From assembly GCF_002943525.1 (NCBI RefSeq), contig NZ_CP025394.1:7331001-7395000 (forward strand): a DNA stretch of 64,000 nucleotides, given 5' to 3'. Positions within the stretch are counted from its first letter, which is position 1. Every line of letters starts with the position of its first letter. A model generated the notes under the pieces. The model saw only the letters and a list, made by a program, of their open reading frames with translations. It had not been told where the DNA came from and did not search any database. The position numbers and the translations under genes are program-made. Origin of the DNA: Kitasatospora sp. MMS16-BH015 (GTDB lineage: Bacteria; Actinomycetota; Actinomycetes; Streptomycetales; Streptomycetaceae). This document shows, in pieces, positions 40,273 to 48,740 of this stretch.

Positions 40273-41024
40273 TCAGCGCATTCCGCCGGAGGCCAGGATC
40301 ACGTCCCCGGTGATCCACCGCGCGTCCTCGGAGGCCAGGAAGGCCACCAGCGGGCCGTAGTCCTCCGGGGTGCTCATCCGCCCCAGCTGGGTGTCGGCGA
40401 TGGCTCGGGCTTCCTGGGGCGAGCCGGGGAAGCCCATGGCCCGGGTGCCCTCAGTGTCCGAGGGCCGGGAATGATCGCGTTGACCCGGGTGCCGTGCGGG
40501 CCCAGCTCCTTGGCCGCGACGATGGTGAAGGCGTTGACCGCGCTCTTGGAAGCGACGTACAGCGAGGCGTACGGCGGGTGGGTGAGCGTGCCGGCCGTCG
40601 AGACGTTGACGATCGACGCGGCCCCGATGTCCTGCTGCGCCGCCAGGGCTTGGGTGGTGAGGATTGTGCCGAGCAGATTGGTGGTCAGCTCGCGCTGGAA
40701 CTCCGCTTCGGTGATCTCCGCCAGCGATGCGAAGGCTGCGACGGCCGCGTTGTTCACCAGCACGTCCACCGGCCCGTACTCCTCGCGGGCCCGCTGGAAC
40801 AGGCGCCGCACGTCCTCGCTGCGGGGCCACGTCCGGCCGGACGGCGAGCGCCCGGCCCCCTCGGTGGTGATGTCCGCGACCACCCGCCCGGCGCCCGCCG
40901 CATCCTCCCGGTAGTTCACCACGACGGCCGCGCCGGTGCGGGCCAGCGCCTTGGCGATCCCCGCGCCCGAACCCTTCGACGCGTCCGTGACGATCGCCGT
41001 GCGTGCCGTGCTGTTGCTGCTCAC
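40273..41024 (-). pseudogene. Decayed short-chain dehydrogenase (several frame breaks)
   Basis: An SDR of the FabG/3-oxoacyl reductase type in which coding is spread over two or three frames. The GTG at 41024 has GAGGAG six bases upstream. TDASKGSGAGIA replaces the canonical TGxxxGxG loop. Two compensating shifts around 40840-40870 replace an expected RALAVRPDVA by unrelated residues. A further shift near 40460 separates VNAIIPGP from the C-terminal part that reads MSTPEDYGPLVAFLASEDAR and GGMR. YVASKSAV (catalytic Tyr-Lys) survives. Loss of the glycine motif and three shifts together argue for real decay rather than sequencing error alone. Confidence 0.75.
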
Positions 41025-41141
41025 AGTGACTCCTCGAACCAGACCACGAGCTGCTGGGCCACGTTGATCGTCTCGGCCCTCCTCGCGGGCCCGCACCGAA
41101 CTCCTCGCCGCCCAGGAGCAGTACGACCGTGAGCAGGAGTC
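41021..41141. other. Junction of two gene remnants upstream of the decayed SDR
   Basis: On the minus strand the frame ending at 41021 reads ETINVAQQLVVWFEESL, a plausible C-terminus whose stop overlaps the SDR start (GTGA). On the plus strand 41092-41141 reads RTELLAAQEQYDREQES, also protein-like. Neither continues beyond about 41080-41092, so two truncated genes seem to be joined here. Confidence 0.35.
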
Positions 41142-41200
41142 ACCACGCCCGTGGCGGAATCGGGGTGCGGGGCCCGGTGCCCGGGTGGGAGAGTCGGGCG

Positions 41201-41806
41201 GTGAATCGAGAGATGCGGGTGCAGCCGGCGGACGATCCGGCGTTGCGGCAGGTCGGGGAGCTCTTCGAGGGGTACGCCGGGTCCTGGTGGGTGGCCGGCG
41301 GGTGGGCCGTGGACCTGAACCTCGGGCGGGTGACGCGGGCGCACGGGGACGTGGATGTGCAGGTGCTCGCCCGAGAACTAGAGCTTTTCGTAGGGCACTC
41401 CGGGGCTTACGAGCTCCAGCTGGCCGACCGGCTCACGGGCGAGCGGCGGGCCTGGGCGTACCCGGAGCCGGTGGAGCCGGGGCGAGAGACGCTGCTGCTG
41501 GTCGGCGGGCCAGTCGCGCTGGAGGTGATGGTGGCCCGGTCGGACGGGGACGAGTGGGTGTTCCACCGGGGGCACCGGACCCGCCTGCCGCTCGGGCGGC
41601 TGACCCGGCGGACGGCCGACGGGCTGCCGTACCTCGCGCCGGAGGTGGTGCTGCTGTTCAAGGCCCGCGGCACCCGGCCCAAGGACGAGGAGGACTTCCG
41701 GGCGCTCGCTCCGCTGCTCGGGCCGGAGCAGCGGAGCTGGCTCGCCGAACGCCTGACCCCGCCAGGGACCGGGCCGCACCCCTGGCGGGAGGCACTCGAA
41801 GCCTGA
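41201..41806 (+). CDS. Nucleotidyltransferase-fold protein (aminoglycoside adenylyltransferase-like)
   Basis: A 201-residue protein. WWVAGGWAVDLNLGRVTRAHGDVDVQV (about 29-55) has the nucleotidyltransferase GG-x(n)-D-x-D layout with Asp50 and Asp52, as in ANT(2'')-type aminoglycoside enzymes and related proteins. ANT(2'') adds AMP to aminoglycosides; many relatives have no antibiotic role. VVLLFKARGTRPKDEEDF near 155-172 also fits this family. The GTG at 41201 has GGGAGAG upstream. Resistance cannot be claimed from sequence; an unknown substrate is as likely. Confidence 0.8.
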   Translation: MNREMRVQPADDPALRQVGELFEGYAGSWWVAGGWAVDLNLGRVTRAHGDVDVQVLARELELFVGHSGAYELQLADRLTGERRAWAYPEPVEPGRETLLLVGGPVALEVMVARSDGDEWVFHRGHRTRLPLGRLTRRTADGLPYLAPEVVLLFKARGTRPKDEEDFRALAPLLGPEQRSWLAERLTPPGTGPHPWREALEA

Positions 41807-41833
41807 AGGCCCGTACGGCACCGGGGTGGTGGG

Positions 41834-44800
41834 TCAGCCGGGCTCCTGGTCGGCGAGGCGGAGGGTGGAGCCGCGGCGGCCCTTGCGGACCAGGAGTTGG
41901 GCCGGGATGCGGGTACGGAGATCGGGGACGTGACTGACGATGCCGACGGCGCGGTCGCGTTCGCGGAGGCCGTCGAGCACGTCCATCACCTCCTCCAGAG
42001 CCTGTTCGTCGAGGCTGCCGAAGCCCTCGTCCACGAAGAGGGTGTCGAGCGGGCGGCCGCCGGCCTCGTCGGTGACCACGTCGGCGAGGCCGAGGGCCAG
42101 CGAGAGGGAGGCGAAGAAGCTCTCGCCGCCGGAGAGGGTGGCGGTGTCGCGGTCGCGGCCCGTCCAGGCGTCGACCACCCGCAGGGCCAGCCCCGAGCGC
42201 TTGTTGCCGGCGGCGCGGCCGTCGCTGTGGACGAGGGTGTACCGGCCGCCGGACATCCGGACCAGCCGCTCGCTGGCCGCCGCCGCGACCTGCTCCAGCC
42301 GGGCTGCCAGCACGTACGACTCCAGGCGCATCCGCAGCACGTTCTCGGTGGAGGTGCCCGCCGCCAGCGCCGCAAGCCGGCTGATCCGGCCGTGGCGCTC
42401 CAGCTCCGGGGCCAACTCGGCAGCCAGTCGGGCCAGTTCGGCGCCCAAGCGGGCCAGGGCGGCGCACCGTTCGGTGGCCGCGCTGTGCCGGGCCGAGGCC
42501 TCGGTGAGGCGGGCCAGGCCGGCGTCGTGGCGGGCCCGGGCCTGCGCGAGGTCGGCGGGTGGGAGAGCGGCGGCGGCGAGGAGTTCGGCATCGGTGAGCC
42601 GGTCCTGGACGCGGGCCAGGGTCGTGCGGTGATGCTCGACCCGGGTGTGCAGGGCGGTGCGTTCGGCGGTGGGGAGCAGGGCGGCGTGCGCCTCGGCGGG
42701 CCCGGCGAAGCCGGCGGCCTGGGCGGCCAGCCGGAGTTCGTGCTCGGCCTCGGTGAGCCGGGCCGCCGCCTCGGTGCGGGCCCGGGCGGCCGTGGCGGCG
42801 CTCGCCAGGGCCTCGGCCTGGGTGGCCAGGGCCGCACCATGGGCGGCGACGGACGGCGCATCGCCGCGCGCCTCGGCCACGCGGCGGGCCAACTCGGCGC
42901 GCTCCTCGGCGAGTTTGAGGGAACGCTCGGCGAGTACGGCGATCCGCTGGTCGGCCTCGTGCAGGCCGCGCTGCCGCTTGGACTCCTCGGCGGCGAGGCG
43001 GGCCAGCTGCTGGGTGAGGGAGCCCAGCTCCTCGGCGGCGCGCAGTGCCGTGCGCCGCTCCTCGGCCAACTCGGCCAGCTCGGAACGGAGTTCCGCCGCA
43101 CCGGCGCCGCCGGCGGCCGTGGTGGCGGCGGATTCGGCGACCCGGAGCTCGGTGAGGCTGCCTTCGGCGAGGTGCAGGGCCGACTCGGCGCGGGACTGCT
43201 CCTGCTGGGCGCGGCGCTCGTCCTCCGCGCTGACCGGGGCCTCGGTGGCCCGGGCGGGCGCCGGGTGCTCGGCCGAACCGCAGACCCGGCACGGCTCGCC
43301 CGGGGCCAGCTGGGCTGCCAACTCGGCCGCCATGCCGACCAGTCGGCGTTCGCGGAGATCCAGGGTGCGGGAACGGGCCTCCTGGGCCAGGTCCTTGAGC
43401 GTGCGGACGGTGCCCTCGGCCTCGGCGATCTCGCCGAGCAGCTGTTCGCGGCGGCGGGCCGCGGTCAGGCGTTCGTCCAACTCGCTGTGCTTGGCGTCGA
43501 GTTGCTCGACCGTGGTGGCGGCGGCGCGGGCCGACTCCTGGGCGGCGGAGAGCTGCTCGAACCGGCCCTCGTACTCGACCAGCCACTCCCGGGCGTCCTC
43601 GGCGGCCCCCTCGACCCGGGCCCGTTCGGCCTCGGCCCGCTCCTGCTCACGGCCGAGCGTCAGCCAACGCTCCTCCTCGGCCCGGGCGGTGGTGAGCCGG
43701 CCGAGGTGCTCGCGGAGCCCGCGCTCGGCCTCGGCCAGGGCCTCGGCTTCGGCGGCGGAGTGAGGGTGGGAGAGGGCGGCGCGGGCGGACTGCTCGGCGC
43801 AGGTGGCCGCGTCGAGGGTGGCGGTCGCGTGGGCGTGCAGACGGAAGGCCGTCTCCACGGTGGCGGCGGCCTGGGCGGCCGCCAGCCGCCGGGCCTCCTC
43901 GGCGGCCCGCTCGGCGGAGGCGGCGAGCTGGTCGGCTTCGGCCACGGCGGCCTGGTGGCGACGCTGACGGTCGGCCAGTTCGGCGGTCTCCTCGGCGGCG
44001 CGGCGAGCCCCGTCGTGCGCCGTCTCGGCGGCCTGCAGCCAGAGCTCGGCGACGGTCGACTCCTCGGCGGCGTTGGAGCGGAGGATCGCGGCCCAGGCGA
44101 GGACGCCGTCGGCGAGGCTGCCGGTGCCGCGGTCGGTATGGCCGAGGGCGGCACCGGTACGGCCGGGGGCGGTGGTGGGTGTACCGGCAGCCCGGCTCCG
44201 GGCCCGGGAGTCGGCGGGACCGGCGGAGCCACCCGTGTGGTCACCGGCGGAGCCGCCGGTGAGGCTGCCGGTACTGCCGCCGCCCGCGAGTCCGGGTGCG
44301 CCGTCGGGGGTTGCGCCTGAGCGGCGCGTGGTCGGCTTGGCCGACGGGCTCGGGGCGGGCTCCTCTGCGGGGAACCAGGGGTCCATGGGCTCGGCCAGGG
44401 GGCCGGCGGCCTCGCGGGTGCGGTCGGCGAGGCTGCGCAGGCGGGTGCGGCCGGCGGTGACGGCGGCTTCCTGGGCGCGGCGCTGGTCGGCCAGCCACTT
44501 CTCCACCTGCTCGAAGCGGCTGGTGTCGAAGAGCTGGCGGAGCAGGGCGGCCCGTTCGGTGGCGTCGGCGCGCAGGAAACGGGCGAAGTCGCCCTGGGGG
44601 AGCAGCACCACCTGGCAGAACTGCTCCCGGCTCATGCCGATCAGGCGGCGCAGCTCCTCGCCGGCCTCCTGGTGGGAGGTGCTGAGGGCGCGCCAGCCGG
44701 GCTCGCCCGCACCCGTGTCGGCCGTCCACTCGCGGAGCAGGGTCTGCGCCTTCTCCAGGGTGGTGCCGGCCCCGCGCCGTTTCGGACGCGGCTGCTCGGG

Positions 44801-45082
44801 CGACCGGATGATCTCCAACCGCCGCCCGCCCAGGGTGAGTTCGAGTCGGATCCGGGTGAGCAGGGCCGGGTCGGCGTGGTCGCTGCGCAGCGGGTTGCCC
44901 TTGCGGGTGCCGGGCACCTCGCCGTACAGGGCGTAGCAGACGGCGTCGAGCACGCTGCTCTTGCCCGCGCCGGTGGCGCCGCGGAGCAGGAAGAGCCCGG
45001 CGGCGGCGAGCTGGTCGAAGTCGACCCGCTCGGTGCCGGCGAAGGGGCCGAAGGCGGTGAGCTCCAGGTGGTGCAGCTTCAT
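41834..45082 (-). CDS. sbcC: Nuclease SbcCD subunit C (SMC-like ATPase)
   Basis: A 1082-residue Rad50-like ATPase that works with SbcD to cut hairpins and process DNA ends. Walker A GATGAGKS is at 35-42. Two long coiled-coil arms rich in Ala, Glu and Arg flank the zinc hook CRVC (about 600, in GEPCRVCGSAEHPAP). The C-terminal ATPase lobe has the signature LSGGESFFASLSLALGLADV and Walker B LDTLFVDEGFGSLD. An insert at about 230-290 rich in Gly, Ser, Thr and Pro is poorly conserved. The ATG at 45082 overlaps the stop of a 47-codon reading frame that links it to sbcD. Confidence 0.95.
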   Translation of the reverse strand: MKLHHLELTAFGPFAGTERVDFDQLAAAGLFLLRGATGAGKSSVLDAVCYALYGEVPGTRKGNPLRSDHADPALLTRIRLELTLGGRRLEIIRSPEQPRPKRRGAGTTLEKAQTLLREWTADTGAGEPGWRALSTSHQEAGEELRRLIGMSREQFCQVVLLPQGDFARFLRADATERAALLRQLFDTSRFEQVEKWLADQRRAQEAAVTAGRTRLRSLADRTREAAGPLAEPMDPWFPAEEPAPSPSAKPTTRRSGATPDGAPGLAGGGSTGSLTGGSAGDHTGGSAGPADSRARSRAAGTPTTAPGRTGAALGHTDRGTGSLADGVLAWAAILRSNAAEESTVAELWLQAAETAHDGARRAAEETAELADRQRRHQAAVAEADQLAASAERAAEEARRLAAAQAAATVETAFRLHAHATATLDAATCAEQSARAALSHPHSAAEAEALAEAERGLREHLGRLTTARAEEERWLTLGREQERAEAERARVEGAAEDAREWLVEYEGRFEQLSAAQESARAAATTVEQLDAKHSELDERLTAARRREQLLGEIAEAEGTVRTLKDLAQEARSRTLDLRERRLVGMAAELAAQLAPGEPCRVCGSAEHPAPARATEAPVSAEDERRAQQEQSRAESALHLAEGSLTELRVAESAATTAAGGAGAAELRSELAELAEERRTALRAAEELGSLTQQLARLAAEESKRQRGLHEADQRIAVLAERSLKLAEERAELARRVAEARGDAPSVAAHGAALATQAEALASAATAARARTEAAARLTEAEHELRLAAQAAGFAGPAEAHAALLPTAERTALHTRVEHHRTTLARVQDRLTDAELLAAAALPPADLAQARARHDAGLARLTEASARHSAATERCAALARLGAELARLAAELAPELERHGRISRLAALAAGTSTENVLRMRLESYVLAARLEQVAAAASERLVRMSGGRYTLVHSDGRAAGNKRSGLALRVVDAWTGRDRDTATLSGGESFFASLSLALGLADVVTDEAGGRPLDTLFVDEGFGSLDEQALEEVMDVLDGLRERDRAVGIVSHVPDLRTRIPAQLLVRKGRRGSTLRLADQEPG

Positions 45083-45222
45083 CGATGCGGCTCCTGCTCG
45101 CGCTCGTTCATCGTGGCCGAGACCAAGGGCAGTGCCGTCGTGGCCGAGACCAAGGGCAGCGCCATCGGGCCCGAGACCAAGGGCAGTGCCATCGGGGCCG
45201 ACCCTGGGCGGTGCGGCTTCAT
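45079..45222 (-). CDS. 47-codon reading frame built of repeats between sbcD and sbcC
   Basis: Its ATG overlaps the sbcD stop and its stop overlaps the sbcC start, both as ATGA. It encodes MKPHRPGSAP, three copies of a nine-residue unit like MALPLVSGP, then MNEREQEPHR. The last part copies the sbcD C-terminus (EREQELPR) and the first part resembles the sbcC start context. So the segment looks like a duplicated sbcD-sbcC junction with an expanded 27-bp repeat inside. A ribosome could pass from sbcD to sbcC through it. Whether the peptide does anything is unknown. Confidence 0.5.
   Translation of the reverse strand: MKPHRPGSAPMALPLVSGPMALPLVSATTALPLVSATMNEREQEPHR
45111..45218. repeat. 27-bp tandem repeat in the sbcD-sbcC junction
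   Basis: Units start at 45111, 45138 and 45165 with core GAGACCAAGGGCAG, followed by a degenerate fourth copy at 45192. The flanks (CTTCATCG...GGCTCCTGCTCGCG at 45078 and a near copy at 45217) are themselves duplicated. Confidence 0.85.
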
Positions 45223-46388
45223 CGGGGCAGCTCCTGCTCGCGTTCGGTCTCGCGGCGGACGGCCTCGAAGGCCTCGCGGAGCCAGGCTCGTTCGGTCTCG
45301 TCGGGCTCGCTGCCCGGGCGGACGTGGCGGACGAAGCCCTCGGCCACCTCCAGGTCGGGGCGGCCGCTCACCCGGGCGGCGTAGGAGGGGTGCTCGGCGC
45401 CGGGGGTGTGCTCGGGCTCGAAGAGCAGCTGCAGGGTGTGCGGGAAGCGGCTGCGCAGCCGCTCCATCGGGTCGGCCGGGCGGGCCGGGTCGGTGAGGGT
45501 GGCCTGGACCCAGGCGTCTTCGTGCTCGGCGAGGGCCGGATCGGCCAGCAACTCGTCCAGCCGGCCGCGCAGCACGGCCAGCGGGCGGGGCTGCGGGCAG
45601 TCGATCCGCTCGGCGGCGACCGAGCCGTCGGCCGCGAGGTCGACCAGCCACATGGTCTTGCGGTGGCGGTGCTCGGAGAAGGAGTAGGCGAGCGGGGAGC
45701 CGCTGTAGCGCAGGTGCGGGGCGAGGGTCTGGGCGCCGTGCAGGTGGCCGAGGGCGGCGTAGTGAACGCCGTCGAAGACGCTCGCGGGCACGGCGGCCAC
45801 CCCGCCGACGGTGATGTCGCGCTCGCTGTCGCTGGGCTCGCCGCCGGTGACGAAGGCGTGCGCGAGCACCACGGCCCGGGTGCCGGCCGGGCGGTCGGCG
45901 AGGTCGGCCCGGACGCCCGCCATCGCGGCGGAGAGCACCTCGGCGTGGCCGCCGCGGGCGAGGCCGAAGCGCTCGCGGGTGAGCAGCGGCTCCAGGTAGG
46001 GCAGGCCGTAGACGGCCACCGGGCCGTGCTCGTCGGCCAGCAGCACCGGGACGGCGCAGCCGTCGGGGTCGGTGCGCAGGTGGATGCCCGCCCGGTCGAT
46101 CAGGCCGGCGCCGACGCCCAGGCGGCGGGCCGAGTCGTGGTTGCCGCTGATGAAGACGGTGGGCACGCCGAGCTCGGCGAGGCGGTGCAGCACCTCGTCG
46201 AACAGCCCCACGGCCTCCAGCCCCGGCAGCGCCCGGTCGTACACGTCGCCCGCGACCAGCACGGCGCCTACCCGCTCGGCCCGGACCACCTCGACCAGGT
46301 GCGTAAGGAAGGCCCGCTGGGCCTCGTGCATGCTCTCCCGGTGGAAGGACCGGCCGAGGTGCCAGTCGGAGGTGTGCAGCAGCCTCAT
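45219..46388 (-). CDS. sbcD: Nuclease SbcCD subunit D (calcineurin-type)
   Basis: A 389-residue Mre11-like nuclease. Metal-ligand motifs are DWHLG (Asp8, His10), GDVYD near 46-50, GNHD around 81-84, and AHAFVTG and GHLHG later, as in metallophosphoesterases. With SbcC it forms the ATP-dependent SbcCD nuclease that processes palindromes and blocked ends. The C-terminal third, about 270-380, holds the SbcC-binding region. The ATG at 46388 begins the motif-bearing MRLLHTSDWHLG. The stop at 45219 overlaps the start of the repeat-built linker frame. This arrangement keeps the two subunits coupled. Confidence 0.95.
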   Translation of the reverse strand: MRLLHTSDWHLGRSFHRESMHEAQRAFLTHLVEVVRAERVGAVLVAGDVYDRALPGLEAVGLFDEVLHRLAELGVPTVFISGNHDSARRLGVGAGLIDRAGIHLRTDPDGCAVPVLLADEHGPVAVYGLPYLEPLLTRERFGLARGGHAEVLSAAMAGVRADLADRPAGTRAVVLAHAFVTGGEPSDSERDITVGGVAAVPASVFDGVHYAALGHLHGAQTLAPHLRYSGSPLAYSFSEHRHRKTMWLVDLAADGSVAAERIDCPQPRPLAVLRGRLDELLADPALAEHEDAWVQATLTDPARPADPMERLRSRFPHTLQLLFEPEHTPGAEHPSYAARVSGRPDLEVAEGFVRHVRPGSEPDETERAWLREAFEAVRRETEREQELPR

Positions 46389-46622
46389 CGCGACGCCGCC
46401 CCCGCTGCCGCCGCGACCCGCTGTGCCCGCTCGCCCGCTGCCACTCGAGGTCTCCTCTGCTCGCGCGGAGGCCACTCCGCCACCGTCCGGTGCCCCCAGC
46501 ATCCCAGGCCCGACTGACACCCGGCACCACCCGGTGGCACAGCGTGCCCTGTCAGTGACGCTCGGTATGGTCGGCGGCACCTGGGGGCCGGGTCGGCCCC
46601 GGACGAGCGAGGGAGGCAGGCG

Positions 46623-47624
46623 ATGGTGCACCGGAGAGCGGCGGCCAGGCGGCGGCAGCAGCGGGCGGAGCGGGTGGGGCGGGTGGAGCGGGCGGCGGCG
46701 CGCCGAGCGGCGCGCGGCGCGCGCAGTCGTGGTGGCGCGAGTAGCGGGAGCGGCGCCGGTGGCCCGGTCGGCCGGGCGGGGCGGTCGCGGCCCGGGGGTG
46801 GTGGGCCCGGTCCGGGCGGGCCCGGGCGGGGTGGGGGTGAGCGGCGGGCGGTGCGGCAGCCGGTCGCGCTCGCCGTGGCCGCCTCGGCGGGTGATTTCGC
46901 GGGGTTCGGGTTCCTCGGGGAGGCCGACTACGCGGGCTACCTGGCGCGGACGGACGCCCAGCTGCGGGTGCTGCACGGCCACGGGCTGGACGTGCACCTG
47001 CGGCTGCTGGAGCCGGTGGACTACGCGGACTTCTGCGAGGAGCACCAGCTCGACCCGGGCGATCCGGTGGCCCGGGTCGCCTACGCGGCCGATCCGGCGC
47101 TGGCCGGGGAGCCGTTCCGGTACGGCGGGCAGTCGCTCGCCGCGCTGCTGCCCGCGCTGGTGGACGACCACCGGGCCCGGGTGCGGATCTCGCTCGGCTG
47201 CGCCTCGCTGCTCGATTCGCTGGGCTGGGCGGAGGAGCCGGAGCAGCGGCTCGCCGGGGTGCTCGGGTACGTGTCCGCGGTGTACCTGGCGCTGGCCGCC
47301 GGGGCGGGGGAGGGCCGCCACCGGGTGACGCTGCGTTCGGTGGGGCTGCTGGACGGGGAGGTGCTGGCCGCCTCGGCCGAGCTGTGCGTGGCGGCCGGGG
47401 CGCCGGGGCCGGCGGGGCGGGAGGTGGAGGCGTTCTGCGTCACGCTCGCGGCGGCGGTGGCCGGCTGCGGGGCGGGGGAGCTGCTGCTGCGGGCCGGGCG
47501 GCGGGTGTACGGCTGGGCGCTGGTGGACGGGTACCTGCGGCCGATGACGGCGGTGGAGACGGCCGCCGTGCTGGCCCCCGGGGAGGTGGCGCGCCCGGCC
47601 GCCGGGTTCGCGCTGGAGCGCTGA
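46623..47624 (+). CDS. Hypothetical protein with Arg/Gly-rich N-terminus
   Basis: A 333-residue protein that I do not recognise. The first 80 residues are low-complexity, very rich in Arg and Gly, and may be disordered or bind nucleic acid. A folded domain begins VALAVAASAGDFAGFGFLGE; it is mainly helical and lacks cofactor motifs. Related proteins appear to be restricted to actinomycetes, which is my expectation rather than a search result. It diverges from sbcD, with a 234-base gap. A half copy of a dispersed hairpin repeat follows the stop. Confidence 0.7.
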   Translation: MVHRRAAARRRQQRAERVGRVERAAARRAARGARSRGGASSGSGAGGPVGRAGRSRPGGGGPGPGGPGRGGGERRAVRQPVALAVAASAGDFAGFGFLGEADYAGYLARTDAQLRVLHGHGLDVHLRLLEPVDYADFCEEHQLDPGDPVARVAYAADPALAGEPFRYGGQSLAALLPALVDDHRARVRISLGCASLLDSLGWAEEPEQRLAGVLGYVSAVYLALAAGAGEGRHRVTLRSVGLLDGEVLAASAELCVAAGAPGPAGREVEAFCVTLAAAVAGCGAGELLLRAGRRVYGWALVDGYLRPMTAVETAAVLAPGEVARPAAGFALER

Positions 47625-47630
47625 GCCACA

Positions 47631-47661
47631 GGGCCTCTCTTACGGATCACGCCGGGCGGGG
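47631..47661. repeat. Half copy of a dispersed hairpin repeat
   Basis: GGGCCTCTCTTACGGATCAC plus the next 11 bases matches the left arm and loop of the perfect hairpin at 60297-60354 with one mismatch over 31 bases. The right arm is missing here. It lies seven bases after a stop codon. Confidence 0.8.
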
Positions 47662-47809
47662 GCGTGGCCCGGAGGTGTCGGTGGGGTGGCGGTGGGTTGG
47701 CCGGGTGACGGAGGGTGGGGGTGCCCCGGGCGGCTGCCAGGACTGTTCATCGGTCGCGTGTTCGGGGAAGATCAACAGTCGGGGCAGGTCCGAGCGGGTC
47801 GGCGGCCCC

Positions 47810-47857
47810 CGACCACACCGCCGCGGTCCGCCGCGACCACACCACTGCGGCCTGCCG
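47810..47857. repeat. Two 24-bp direct repeats in the leader of the NUDIX gene
   Basis: CGACCACACC begins units at 47810 and 47834; the copies agree at most positions. They lie in the 22-69 bases before the ATG at 47879. Confidence 0.6.
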
Positions 47858-47878
47858 CACGAGACCGAAGGGGGACGC

Positions 47879-48478
47879 ATGAGCCGCATCGAGTACAGCG
47901 CGGAGATCGCCGAGTTGCTCGGCCGGGTGCGGCGGCGTCCGCTCGCGGGGTGGCCGTGGCGGCCGGGGGAGACGGTGCCCGAGGGGCTGCCGGTCAAGCA
48001 GTCCTGGGGGTGGCTGTTCGTGCCGGACGGCCGGGTGCTGACCCTGGTGAACCCCCGGGACGGTGTGGTGAGCCTGCCCGGCGGCTCGCTCGAACCCGAG
48101 GATGCCGGCGACCCGGGCCGGGCCCTGGCCCGCGAGGCCGGCGAGGAGGCCCAGGCCGTGATCGGCGAGCCGCACTACCTCGGCTACCTCTACGACCGGG
48201 TCGGCTCGGCGAACGGCGGCCACGAGTGCGCCCGGGTCCGGATGACAGCCGCCCTGCACGCCGTCGGGCCCACGGCGCCCGACCCGGCCTCCGGCCGCCA
48301 CTACCGCCGTCTCCTGGTCGCCCCCGGTCTCGCGGTCGAGCTCCTCGGCTGGGGCGCACCGGGCCTCCGCCAGGCCCGGGTCGCCGTCGCCACCGCCGTG
48401 GTCCAGCTCGGCGTCCCGGCCGCGGCCAACGAGACGATCGAGGAAGTTCCCCCGGCCGGCGTGACCTTCACCGCCTGA
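47879..48478 (+). CDS. NUDIX hydrolase
   Basis: A 199-residue NUDIX protein. VVSLPGGSLEPEDAGDPGRALAREAGEEAQ (about 64-93) is the NUDIX box G-x5-E-x7-REUxEExGU, with REAGEE intact but the box lengthened by a few residues and Gln in place of the final Gly. NUDIX enzymes cleave nucleoside diphosphates linked to another group; the substrate here is open. The ATG at 47879 has AAGGGGGA five bases upstream. Two 24-bp repeats sit in the leader. Confidence 0.82.
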   Translation: MSRIEYSAEIAELLGRVRRRPLAGWPWRPGETVPEGLPVKQSWGWLFVPDGRVLTLVNPRDGVVSLPGGSLEPEDAGDPGRALAREAGEEAQAVIGEPHYLGYLYDRVGSANGGHECARVRMTAALHAVGPTAPDPASGRHYRRLLVAPGLAVELLGWGAPGLRQARVAVATAVVQLGVPAAANETIEEVPPAGVTFTA

Positions 48479-48740
48479 GTGCCGTTCACCGTCTGACCCT
48501 CGTTCATCACCAGTCACAGCCGCCGCCGGGCGCGAACGGCCGTACTCACCCCTACTGCCGAGTAGCTCACGCCGCGTCTGCTGTCAATATCCTTGCAGCA
48601 CACGTTAGTTGACACTCTCGTAGCGCTAGAACGGCAGAAGCCCCTGCTGACGCAACAACTTTGGCATGGGCACTATCCCTGGAAGCTACTGCCTGGTATC
48701 AAAAGTGTGACCGGCATCACTGCCCCAGTGGAGGAACCAT

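Noticed and set aside
48609..48632. TTGACA with TAGAAC as a promoter of the secreted lipase.
   Set aside because: The spacing is only 12 bases. TTGACA may still be used with another -10, but none is convincing.
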